Positions 1 to 5,646 of a stretch of DNA of 7,208 nucleotides are shown here, piece after piece (the first letter of the stretch is position 1; every line of letters begins with the position of its first letter). The DNA lies in the NCBI GenBank assembly GCA_003973375.1, contig QNYL01000126.1:1-7208 (forward strand). Direction: 5' to 3'. The stretch is from Flavobacteriia bacterium. Lineage in GTDB: Bacteria > Bacteroidota > Bacteroidia > Flavobacteriales > Flavobacteriaceae. The translations under genes and the position numbers were made by a program. Under the pieces are notes generated by a model. That model did not search any database. It saw only the letters and a list, made by a program, of their open reading frames with translations, and was not told the DNA's origin.

Positions 1-138
1 TTCACTGTGATTGTCAGTCATCTGATGAATAGAAAACGAATTGATGATTTATAATATTCTGAGGAATCGATTGGAGCTACAATTCATCAGATGACTCTTT
101 TCACTGTGATTGTTAGTCATCAGATGAATAAAAAGCGA
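1..138. repeat. Direct and inverted repeat cluster with a 15-bp palindromic core
   Basis: Positions 1-39 and 100-138 are direct repeats that match at 35 of 39 bases. Each contains the 9-bp palindrome TCACTGTGA (2-10 and 101-109) and then a near-palindromic 15-mer. The 15-mer occurs three times: AGTCATCTGATGAAT at 16-30, its exact reverse complement at 82-96, and AGTCATCAGATGAAT (central base changed) at 115-129. The 82-96 and 115-129 copies can also fold as a 15-bp stem with one central mismatch and an 18-nt loop. No T-run follows on the minus strand, so this is not a typical intrinsic terminator for the dehydrogenase gene that ends at 189. No gene is seen in 1-188. The cluster may be an operator array for a gene to the left of the window, an mRNA 3'-end hairpin, or an interspersed repeat; the sequence does not decide. 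Confidence 0.85.
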
Positions 139-188
139 CTCTATCCCTTAAAGTGTGTAAACAAATTTTAAATCTCAAATTTCAAATC

Positions 189-1073
189 CTATTTACTCTT
201 CTTACTCCTGATCATCATTTCGAGCATATCCCACATCTGTTCCGGAATCTTTTGCAGCATATTAAACTCTCCTGCACCCTGTAACCATTCCCCGCCGTCT
301 ATGGTAATCACTTCTCCATTGATATACGCTGAGAAATCAGACATGAGATAAGCAGCCAAATTAGCCAGTTCCTGATGTTCTCCAACTCTACGGAGCGGAA
401 TCTTCTTTTTCATATCAAATTCATCTTTCAGGTTACCGGGTAACAAACGGTCCCAGGCACCTTTGGTAGGAAAGGGTCCCGGAGCAATGGCATTGAAACG
501 CATACCGTATTTGGCCCATTCCACAGCAAGAGAACGCGTCATTGCCAGCACCCCTGCCTTAGCGGTTGCCGACGGAACCACGTAGGCCGAACCTGTCCAG
601 GCATAAGTAGTTACAATATTTAATACCGTCGCTTTTTCCTGTTTTATTTTGATCCAGTGTTTTCCAAAAGCTAAAGTACAATTCTTCGTTCCTTTTAAAA
701 CAATATCGATAATCGTATCAAAGGCATTGGCCGACAGTCTTTCTGTAGGACTGATAAAATTACCGGCTGCATTGTTAAGCAAACCGTCTGCTTTACCAAA
801 TTTTTTAATTGTGGCCGCCAGCATAGCCTCTACTTCATCGTAATTTCTAACATCACATTGTAACGGCAAAACTTCTCCGCCGGTTTTTTCTTCCAGCTCT
901 TTTGCTGTATTTTTCAGTTTTTCAAGATTCCTTGAAGTAATTACTACTTTGGCACCCAGTTCCAGAAAATAGGTGGTCATCGCTTTACCTAATCCGCTTC
1001 CGCCTCCTGTTACAACAATTACTTTATCTTTTAAACTGTCTTCTTTTAACATGGGTTTATTGTATTGCTGCAT
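189..1073 (-). CDS. SDR-family oxidoreductase, 2,4-dienoyl-CoA reductase type
   Basis: This is a 294-residue short-chain dehydrogenase with a Rossmann fold, probably cytoplasmic. The nucleotide-binding motif TGGGSGLG lies at residues 22-29 and the NNAAG motif at 100-104. SRN at 47-49 puts an Arg after the second strand, which fits NADP(H) use. The usual YxxxK catalytic pair is absent at its normal place: the segment reads VVPSATAKAG, so Ser168 stands where Tyr is expected, with Lys172 retained and Tyr157 eleven residues before the Ser. This arrangement, with PGPFPTKGAWDRL (198-210) and the closing IDGGEW (258-263), matches the trans-2-enoyl/2,4-dienoyl-CoA reductase branch (DECR type). By family it would reduce dienoyl-CoA during breakdown of unsaturated fatty acids; the substrate is inferred. 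Met8 (ATG at 1052) is an equally plausible start. The stop is TAG. It is transcribed divergently from rpmH, and no consensus promoter is evident upstream. Confidence 0.87.
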   Translation of the reverse strand: MQQYNKPMLKEDSLKDKVIVVTGGGSGLGKAMTTYFLELGAKVVITSRNLEKLKNTAKELEEKTGGEVLPLQCDVRNYDEVEAMLAATIKKFGKADGLLNNAAGNFISPTERLSANAFDTIIDIVLKGTKNCTLAFGKHWIKIKQEKATVLNIVTTYAWTGSAYVVPSATAKAGVLAMTRSLAVEWAKYGMRFNAIAPGPFPTKGAWDRLLPGNLKDEFDMKKKIPLRRVGEHQELANLAAYLMSDFSAYINGEVITIDGGEWLQGAGEFNMLQKIPEQMWDMLEMMIRSKKSK

Positions 1074-1121
1074 CTTTTTTTATTTTATTAATGGAATGAA
1101 TATAAAACTTAATATGTTAAT

Positions 1122-1148
1122 AAAGTAAGAAAAAACTTACTTTTTTTT
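1122..1148 (+). terminator. Small hairpin followed by a T-run, upstream of the rpmH promoter
   Basis: AAAGTAAG (1122-1129) and CTTACTTT (1136-1143) form a perfect 8-bp stem around an A6 loop, and the T-run spans 1141-1148. The shape is that of a weak intrinsic terminator reading rightward, but only two of the eight pairs are G-C. No plus-strand gene precedes it, so it could shield rpmH from stray rightward transcription, or it could be the 5' leader of the divergent dehydrogenase mRNA. It ends 11 bp before the rpmH -33 element. Confidence 0.4.
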
Positions 1149-1159
1149 CAAAATACTGC

Positions 1160-1189
1160 TTGCTAGATATAAAAGTCTTTGTATATTTG
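1160..1189 (+). promoter_or_regulatory. Bacteroidetes-type housekeeping promoter of rpmH
   Basis: TTG at 1160-1162, a 19-bp spacer, and TATATTTG at 1182-1189 match the established Bacteroidetes sigma-A consensus (TTG, 17-23 bp, TAnnTTTG) exactly. Transcription should begin a few bases downstream, near 1195, giving an rpmH leader of roughly 45-50 nt. It is the best promoter match in the window and a good marker of the phylum. Confidence 0.85.
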
Positions 1190-1242
1190 CCGCACTTTTG
1201 AGAGAATATTAAGCTGAAGCCAAATATAAAGAATTTAAAGAG

Positions 1243-1401
1243 ATGAAAAGAACGTTCCAACCATCAAGAAGAAAAAGAAAAAACAAACACGGATTTAGAG
1301 AAAGAATGTCGAGTGTTAATGGTAGAAAAGTTTTAGCACGAAGAAGAGCTAAAGGAAGAAAGAAATTATCTGTGTCTTCAGAACCAAATCACAAGAAATA
1401 A
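1243..1401 (+). CDS. rpmH: 50S ribosomal protein L34
   Basis: This 52-residue, strongly basic protein starts [18 protein letters not shown] and contains the L34 signatures RTFQPS (3-8), HGFRERM (16-22) and [18 protein letters not shown] (26-43). It is a structural component of the large ribosomal subunit. The length is usual for the family, with the short tail SSEPNHKK. The ATG at 1243 follows the purine-rich sequence AAAGAG; there is no strong Shine-Dalgarno site, as is common in this phylum. It has its own promoter and is closed by a strong terminator 23 bases after the stop, so it is probably monocistronic. The usual partner in many bacteria, rnpA, does not follow; carB does. Confidence 0.97.
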   Translation: MKRTFQPSRRKRKNKHGFRERMSSVNGRKVLARRRAKGRKKLSVSSEPNHKK

Positions 1402-1423
1402 TGTTTTTTATTTTATATAATTC

Positions 1424-1455
1424 AAAGGTGTTACTTTTAGTAGCACCTTTTTTTT
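1424..1455 (+). terminator. Intrinsic terminator of rpmH
   Basis: AAAGGTGTTAC (1424-1434) pairs with GTAGCACCTTT (1440-1450) in an 11-bp stem containing one G-T pair, closed by the 5-nt loop TTTTA. The T-run continues to 1455, giving eight consecutive Ts from 1448. This should end rpmH transcription before carB and implies that carB has its own promoter. Confidence 0.92.
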
Positions 1456-1537
1456 ATATCTTATCGAACCAAAACCTGTTTAAATATTTTTTAAGAACAT
1501 ACAAATAATTATTTTTACATTTTTAAAATATTAGAGA

Positions 1538-4390
1538 ATGCCAAAAGATACATCCATCAAATCGATTTTAATAATAGGTTCAGGTCCAATCGTCATCGGT
1601 CAGGCTTGTGAATTTGACTATTCAGGTACTCAGGCGATCCGTTCACTCCGAGAAGAAGGGATCGAGGTTATCCTGATCAATTCAAATCCTGCTACTATTA
1701 TGACCGATCCACAAATGGCCGATCATGTCTATTTAAAACCTCTAACCACAAAATCAATCCTTGACATCTTAAAAAAACATCCCAACATCGATGCCGTACT
1801 CCCTACCATGGGTGGACAAACAGCCTTAAACCTGTGTATAGAAGTTGACGACAGAGGTATATGGAACGATTTTGGCATTAAGATCATAGGAGTAGATATC
1901 AAAGCCATTCAAATTACTGAGGATCGCGAACAATTTAGAAATCTGATGGATGAGATCGGTATTCCTCAGGCCCCTTCAAAAACTGCCACCTCTTACCTTG
2001 AAGGAAAAGAGATCGCTCAGGAATTTGGCTTCCCGCTGGTTATCAGACCTTCGTTTACCTTAGGAGGCTCCGGAGCCTCGATAGTTTACGAAAAAGAAGA
2101 TTTTGACAAACTCTTACAACGCGGACTTGAAGCTTCACCCATTCACGAAGTACTGATAGACAAGGCTTTGATGGGATGGAAAGAATTTGAGCTTGAGCTT
2201 TTAAGAGATAAAAATGATAATGTAGTCATCATCTGTACCATTGAAAATATGGATCCTATGGGTATCCATACCGGAGATTCGATCACTGTGGCTCCTGCCA
2301 TGACTCTGAGTGATACTGCTTTTCAGCGTATGCGCGATATGGCCATAAAAATGATGCGTTCCATCGGTGATTTTGCCGGCGGATGTAATGTTCAGTTCGC
2401 TATGAGCCCCGACGAAAAAGAAGATCTTATTGCCATTGAGATCAATCCGAGGGTTTCCCGATCTTCGGCCCTGGCTTCAAAAGCAACCGGTTATCCCATT
2501 GCAAAAGTGGCCTCAAAACTGGCCTTGGGGTATCACCTCGATGAACTCGAAAATCAAATCACTAAAAATACTTCAGCCCTTTTTGAACCCACACTGGATT
2601 ATGTAATTGTAAAAATCCCCCGATGGAATTTTGATAAATTTGAAGGTTCTGAAAGGATTATAGGTCTGCAGATGAAATCGGTTGGAGAAGTAATGGGAAT
2701 AGGAAGATCTTTTCAGGAAGCACTGCACAAGGCTACCCAGTCGCTGGAGATTAGCCGTAACGGTCTGGGTGCAGATGGAAAAGGAATCAGAGATTACGAC
2801 AGGATCATCAGGAAACTGAAATTCCCCAGCTGGGACAGGGTTTTTGTGATCTACGATGCCATTCAAATGGGAATTCCGCTTTCTCGAATTCATGAGATCA
2901 CCAAGATCGATATGTGGTTCTTAAAACAATATGAAGACCTGTACAATCTTGAAAAAGAGATCTCTTCATTTGAAGATCTAAAATCTTTACCCAGAGAACT
3001 CCTGCTTGAAGCCAAACAAAAAGGCTTCGCCGACAGGCAGATTGCTCATATGCTGGGATGCTGGGAAAGTGAAGTACACAAAAAGAGAGAAGAGGAAAAG
3101 ATCGACCGTGTATTTAAACTGGTGGATACCTGTGCTGCTGAATTTAAAGCAGAAACCCCTTACTACTACTCTACTTTTGAAAATAACATGACGGTGGGTA
3201 AAAGATGCTATTCTGATGATGAAAGTGTGGTAACAAAAAAGAAAAAGATCGTGGTTCTGGGATCAGGTCCGAACAGGATCGGACAGGGAATAGAATTTGA
3301 TTATTGTTGTGTTCACGGCGTTCTTGCTGCACGTGAATGCGGATATGAGACCATCATGATCAACTGTAATCCGGAAACGGTTTCCACCGATTTTGATATT
3401 TCCGACAAGCTCTATTTTGAACCTGTTTTCTGGGAACATATTTACGATATCATCAAACACGAAGATCCTGAAGGAGTTATCGTACAGCTGGGCGGACAAA
3501 CTGCCTTAAAACTGGCCGAAAAATTAGAAAAATACGGTATCAAGATCCTCGGTACAAGTTTTGAAGCCCTTGACCTTGCCGAGGACAGGGGAAGATTCTC
3601 AAAATTACTAAAAGAATTGAATATTCCTTACCCAAGATTTGGTACAGCCACCACGGCAGACGAAGCACTGGCCATTGCCGATCAACTGGATTTCCCGATA
3701 CTTGTAAGACCAAGTTATGTACTGGGCGGACAAGGAATGAAGATCGTGATCAATAAAGATGATCTGGAAAAACATGTTGTGGATATTTTAAGAAAGATCC
3801 CGAATAATGTGTTGTTACTCGATCATTATCTCGATGGAGCCATTGAAGCTGAAGCAGATGCTATTTGTGATGGTGAAAATGTATATATCATCGGTATTAT
3901 GGAGCATATTGAACCTTGTGGAGTTCATTCCGGCGATTCTAATGCCACTTTACCTCCTTTTAACCTGGGAGAGTTTGTAATGGAACAGATCAAAGACCAT
4001 ACAAAAAATATTGCTCTGGCTTTAAAAACCGTTGGTTTGATTAATATTCAGTTTGCTATTAAAGACGATATTGTTTATATCATTGAGGCCAATCCAAGAG
4101 CTTCCAGAACCGTACCTTTTATCTCTAAAGCCTATAAGGAACCCTATGTGAATTTTGCTACCAAGGTCATGCTGGGAGAGAAAAAAGTTACCGATTTTGA
4201 CTTTAAACCTCAACTGGATGGATTTGCAATCAAACAACCTGTATTTTCATTTGACAAATTCCCGAATGTTGATAAGAATTTAGGTCCTGAAATGAAATCG
4301 ACCGGAGAAAGTATTCTTTTTATTGAAAATCTTAAAGATGATCAGTTCTATGAACTTTATTCCAGAAGGAAAATGTATTTAAGCAAATAG
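1538..4390 (+). CDS. carB: Carbamoyl phosphate synthetase large subunit, short form without the allosteric domain
   Basis: CarB makes carbamoyl phosphate from bicarbonate, two ATP and ammonia supplied by the glutaminase subunit CarA, feeding pyrimidine and arginine synthesis in the cytoplasm. Both homologous ATP-grasp halves are present. The first spans about residues 1-400, with GSGPIVIGQACEFDYSG (14-30), MGGQTALN (91-98), IRPSF (169-173) and the metal-binding EINPR (301-305). A helical oligomerisation-type segment follows at about 400-550. The carbamoyl-phosphate half starts near 569, with GSGPNRIGQGIEFDYC (575-590), GGQTALKL (652-659), VRPSYVLGG (723-731) and EANPRASRTVP (850-860). Glu301/Asn303 and Glu850/Asn852 match the E. 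coli metal ligands. The protein ends at residue 950, shortly after PEMKSTGE (917-924). E. coli CarB has about 1,073 residues, so the C-terminal MGS-like domain that binds UMP and ornithine is missing. The start aligns with the E. coli N-terminus. No consensus promoter is clear in 1456-1537; TACATTTT at 1516-1523 is a poor candidate. Confidence 0.97.
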   Translation: MPKDTSIKSILIIGSGPIVIGQACEFDYSGTQAIRSLREEGIEVILINSNPATIMTDPQMADHVYLKPLTTKSILDILKKHPNIDAVLPTMGGQTALNLCIEVDDRGIWNDFGIKIIGVDIKAIQITEDREQFRNLMDEIGIPQAPSKTATSYLEGKEIAQEFGFPLVIRPSFTLGGSGASIVYEKEDFDKLLQRGLEASPIHEVLIDKALMGWKEFELELLRDKNDNVVIICTIENMDPMGIHTGDSITVAPAMTLSDTAFQRMRDMAIKMMRSIGDFAGGCNVQFAMSPDEKEDLIAIEINPRVSRSSALASKATGYPIAKVASKLALGYHLDELENQITKNTSALFEPTLDYVIVKIPRWNFDKFEGSERIIGLQMKSVGEVMGIGRSFQEALHKATQSLEISRNGLGADGKGIRDYDRIIRKLKFPSWDRVFVIYDAIQMGIPLSRIHEITKIDMWFLKQYEDLYNLEKEISSFEDLKSLPRELLLEAKQKGFADRQIAHMLGCWESEVHKKREEEKIDRVFKLVDTCAAEFKAETPYYYSTFENNMTVGKRCYSDDESVVTKKKKIVVLGSGPNRIGQGIEFDYCCVHGVLAARECGYETIMINCNPETVSTDFDISDKLYFEPVFWEHIYDIIKHEDPEGVIVQLGGQTALKLAEKLEKYGIKILGTSFEALDLAEDRGRFSKLLKELNIPYPRFGTATTADEALAIADQLDFPILVRPSYVLGGQGMKIVINKDDLEKHVVDILRKIPNNVLLLDHYLDGAIEAEADAICDGENVYIIGIMEHIEPCGVHSGDSNATLPPFNLGEFVMEQIKDHTKNIALALKTVGLINIQFAIKDDIVYIIEANPRASRTVPFISKAYKEPYVNFATKVMLGEKKVTDFDFKPQLDGFAIKQPVFSFDKFPNVDKNLGPEMKSTGESILFIENLKDDQFYELYSRRKMYLSK

Positions 4391-4561
4391 TGTTTGTCTG
4401 TAATGCCCGACCTCGTTGTTATTGCTTAAAATTCAAATACTCAAATACACCGGTATTCTGCGGTTTGGATTTATTGCCATACCTCGATCTCGATCATTCC
4501 AGCCCAAGCACATACCTATATAAACAGATACAAAGATCTTTTCACTGTAAAATATATTGAG
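4391..4561. other. carB-yjbQ intergenic gap with no recognised element
   Basis: This 171-bp gap contains no TAnnTTTG promoter element, no convincing intrinsic terminator and no plausible plus-strand gene. Because both neighbours read rightward and no terminator is visible, read-through from carB into yjbQ is possible, although the spacing is long for an operon. A 10-bp symmetric GATCTCGATC is the only small motif noticed. Confidence 0.5.
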
Positions 4562-4987
4562 ATGACAAAATTTTTTCAGAAACAAATCAGGCTTGTGCCC
4601 TATCCCCGTGGTTTTCATCTTATAACCCGGACTGTTACAGAACAATTTCCTGAAATAGAAAAAATAGATACAGGGGTCTTACAGATTTTTATCAAACATA
4701 CGTCTGCAAGCCTGAGCATTAGTGAGAATGCAGATCCTTCAGTGAGAACCGATCTGGAAAAGCATTTCAATGTTCTTGCCCCTGAAGATCAGCCCTATTA
4801 CCAACATACACTGGAAGGGAGTGATGATATGCCTGCTCATATTAAAAATGCATTGCTGGGAAGCTCCTTGCAAATACCTATTACCGGTGGTAAACTCAAT
4901 ATGGGAATCTGGCAGGGAATATACTTATGTGAACACAGAGATTACGGCGGAAGCAGAAACTTGGTTCTTACAGCTTTTGGAAATTGA
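4562..4987 (+). CDS. yjbQ: YjbQ/UPF0047 family protein (secondary thiamine-phosphate synthase-like)
   Basis: This 141-residue protein is of normal length for the YjbQ (UPF0047) family, which forms small compact trimeric enzymes or enzyme-like proteins. Diagnostic blocks are FIKHTSASLSI (43-53), ENADPSVRTDLE (55-66), DDMPAHIKNALLGSS (88-102) and GIWQGIYLCEHRD (115-127), all in the expected order. The annotation as a secondary thiamine-phosphate synthase rests on weak activity described for the E. coli protein; the physiological role is not settled, and nothing nearby points to thiamine metabolism. There is no signal peptide or membrane segment. The ATG at 4562 is preceded by TATTGAG, with no clear Shine-Dalgarno site and no identifiable promoter. 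The family call is firm and the function uncertain. Confidence 0.9.
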   Translation: MTKFFQKQIRLVPYPRGFHLITRTVTEQFPEIEKIDTGVLQIFIKHTSASLSISENADPSVRTDLEKHFNVLAPEDQPYYQHTLEGSDDMPAHIKNALLGSSLQIPITGGKLNMGIWQGIYLCEHRDYGGSRNLVLTAFGN

Positions 4988-5022
4988 TTTTTAGATGTTA
5001 AAAAATTTGTTACTAACCATTG

Positions 5023-5247
5023 TTAACCCGGAAAATTCACCACTAAGCTAATATTTTTGCGCCAATTTACTTGATATCAATGTTTTATGATGAAAATTTT
5101 CAAAATTATTTTAACCCAAATTTGGGCTATTGTTTAAATTTTAGCAAACATCTACTGCGTTGCTAACTTTTTGAGATACAATAGTATATCTGCAAAGTTA
5201 GACGCCTTATATCTGCATACTCAAAATTTGTGAATTATCCAGGTTAA
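5023..5247. mobile_element. MITE-like non-autonomous element with TTAA-flanked inverted ends
   Basis: TTAACCCGGAAAATTCAC at 5023-5040 is repeated in inverted orientation as GTGAATTATCCAGGTTAA at 5230-5247, with 16 of 18 bases matching. Read as TTAA target duplications (5023-5026 and 5244-5247), the element is 217 bp with 14-bp terminal inverted repeats that begin CC. It encodes no transposase. Inside are a promoter-like TATTTTTG (5052-5059) without a correctly spaced TTG, two perfect palindromes (GAAAATTTTC at 5092-5101 and CCCAAATTTGGG at 5115-5126), and a series of overlapping inverted repeats at 5141-5226. The size, inverted ends, lack of coding capacity and intergenic position fit a miniature inverted-repeat transposable element. 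CC-ended elements at TTAA sites recall piggyBac-like and IS1380-type transposons, but that relationship is inferred. Confidence 0.6.
5141..5226 (+). repeat. Overlapping, mutually competing inverted repeats
   Basis: Three perfect pairings interlock here. TTAGCAA (5141-5147) pairs with TTGCTAA (5160-5166). CTAACTTT (5163-5170) pairs with AAAGTTAG (5194-5201). TTTTGAG (5169-5175) pairs with CTCAAAA (5220-5226). The first two share CTAA and exclude each other. The second and third cross in a pseudoknot order, apart from a 2-base overlap. A 10-bp direct repeat, TATATCTGCA, is also present at 5185-5194 and 5208-5217. As RNA this could switch between folds; as DNA it could be the internal structure of the mobile element. 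Confidence 0.6.
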
Positions 5248-5297
5248 TAATTCAAATAAAACATATCATTGCTGGGGCTGAATCGGGTGGAGAATCT

Positions 5298-5326
5298 TTG
5301 TCAGTTCGAGTGCAGTCGGGAACATT
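5298..5326. repeat. Short interspersed repeat, copy 1 (no insert)
   Basis: TTGTCAGTTCGAG (5298-5310) is followed directly by TGCAGTCGGGAACATT (5311-5326). The same two halves recur at 5528-5576 with two substitutions and a 20-bp insert between them. The GTTC and GAAC segments can pair as arms of a small hairpin. I recall motifs of the type TTCGAG-CGCAGTCGAGAAC as frequent between genes in flavobacterial genomes; that is memory, not a search result. Confidence 0.7.
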
Positions 5327-5395
5327 AAGATTATTGCAATCCTCTTTTAGATTATGAAATAAAGACAACCCTTTGCCCAACTTCTTCCTGCTCTA

Positions 5396-5438
5396 AAACC
5401 TGCTTCGCAGCAAGGCGAGCCTGCCTGGCAGCCGGTTT
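5396..5438. repeat. G+C-rich branched hairpin repeat
   Basis: AAACC (5396-5400) and GGTTT (5434-5438) can enclose two smaller hairpins, CTGC-TTC-GCAG (5400-5410) and CTGCC-T-GGCAG (5421-5431), in a cruciform-like arrangement. The two outer-arm pairings share base 5400. The segment GAGCCTGCCT (5417-5426) recurs exactly at 5538-5547 in the second interspersed repeat. The stretch is visibly richer in G+C than its surroundings. It resembles a REP-type palindromic sequence, with no coding potential seen. Confidence 0.55.
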
Positions 5439-5475
5439 AAACCTCATAAACAAAAGTTTACTGCGGGATATTGTT

Positions 5476-5488
5476 TTCGAGCGTCGAA
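5476..5488. repeat. Possible degenerate third copy of the TTCGAG repeat
   Basis: TTCGA-GCG-TCGAA is a perfect 5-bp inverted repeat. It resembles the core of the repeats at 5298 and 5528 (TTCGAG-(C)GCAG-TCGA) with the CAG lost. The match is short and may be chance, but it lies between the two clearer copies. Confidence 0.35.
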
Positions 5489-5527
5489 TTTGAACAAATA
5501 ATCGCCTTTTGCAACGGTCTTAACTTG

Positions 5528-5576
5528 TTGTCAGTTCGAGCCTGCCTTTCGGCAGACAGGCGCAGTCGAGAACATT
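5528..5576. repeat. Short interspersed repeat, copy 2, with a 20-bp hairpin insert
   Basis: TTGTCAGTTCGAG (5528-5540) and CGCAGTCGAGAACATT (5561-5576) repeat the two halves of the 5298-5326 element. They are split by CCTGCCTTTCGGCAGACAGG (5541-5560), which can itself form a hairpin (CTGCC-TTTC-GGCAG, 5542-5555) or pair through its CCTG and CAGG ends. The insert falls exactly between the halves, so the family appears modular. Confidence 0.7.
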
Positions 5577-5587
5577 TCAAAAATCTC

Positions 5588-5626
5588 CAAAATAAAAAGA
5601 CTTCCCCAAATTATTGAGGAAGTCTT
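5588..5626 (-). terminator. Intrinsic terminator of lpdA
   Basis: AAGACTTCC (5597-5605) and GGAAGTCTT (5618-5626) form a perfect 9-bp stem. After one mismatch the inner CAA/TTG pairs extend it around an ATTA loop. Read on the minus strand, the stem is followed by TTTATTTT (5596 down to 5589), so it terminates leftward transcription 20 bases after the lpdA stop codon. The plus-strand flank has no comparable T-run. Confidence 0.88.
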
Positions 5627-5646
5627 AAATGTTTAAATTTTATTTC

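Noticed and set aside
1..138. Direct repeats considered as a CRISPR array or insertion-sequence ends
   Set aside because: There are only two direct units with a 60-bp spacing and imperfect identity, and no cas gene or transposase is nearby.
1074..1160. TATTTTG on the minus strand as a promoter for the dehydrogenase gene
   Set aside because: It is one base short of TAnnTTTG and has no TTG at a suitable distance, so it was not listed as a feature.
2573..2893. A 106-codon minus-strand reading frame inside carB
   Set aside because: It lies antisense to a highly conserved part of CarB and resembles no known protein; it is a shadow of the real gene.
4391..4561. Possible decayed remainder of the CarB allosteric domain after the carB stop
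   Set aside because: Nothing in the gap resembles MGS-domain sequence, and the gap is too short to hold the whole missing part.
4433..4645. A 70-codon minus-strand reading frame across the carB-yjbQ gap
   Set aside because: It overlaps the start of yjbQ antisense, has no recognisable domain and no promoter, so it is not supported as a gene.
4770..4994. A 74-codon plus-strand reading frame overlapping the second half of yjbQ
   Set aside because: It is an alternative frame of the clearly conserved YjbQ coding sequence, and its translation shows no family features.
5298..5576. TTCGA-containing hairpins considered as tRNA remnants or attachment sites
   Set aside because: The GTTCGA core resembles a T-arm, but there is no acceptor stem, anticodon arm or CCA end, and the motif repeats as a spacer element.
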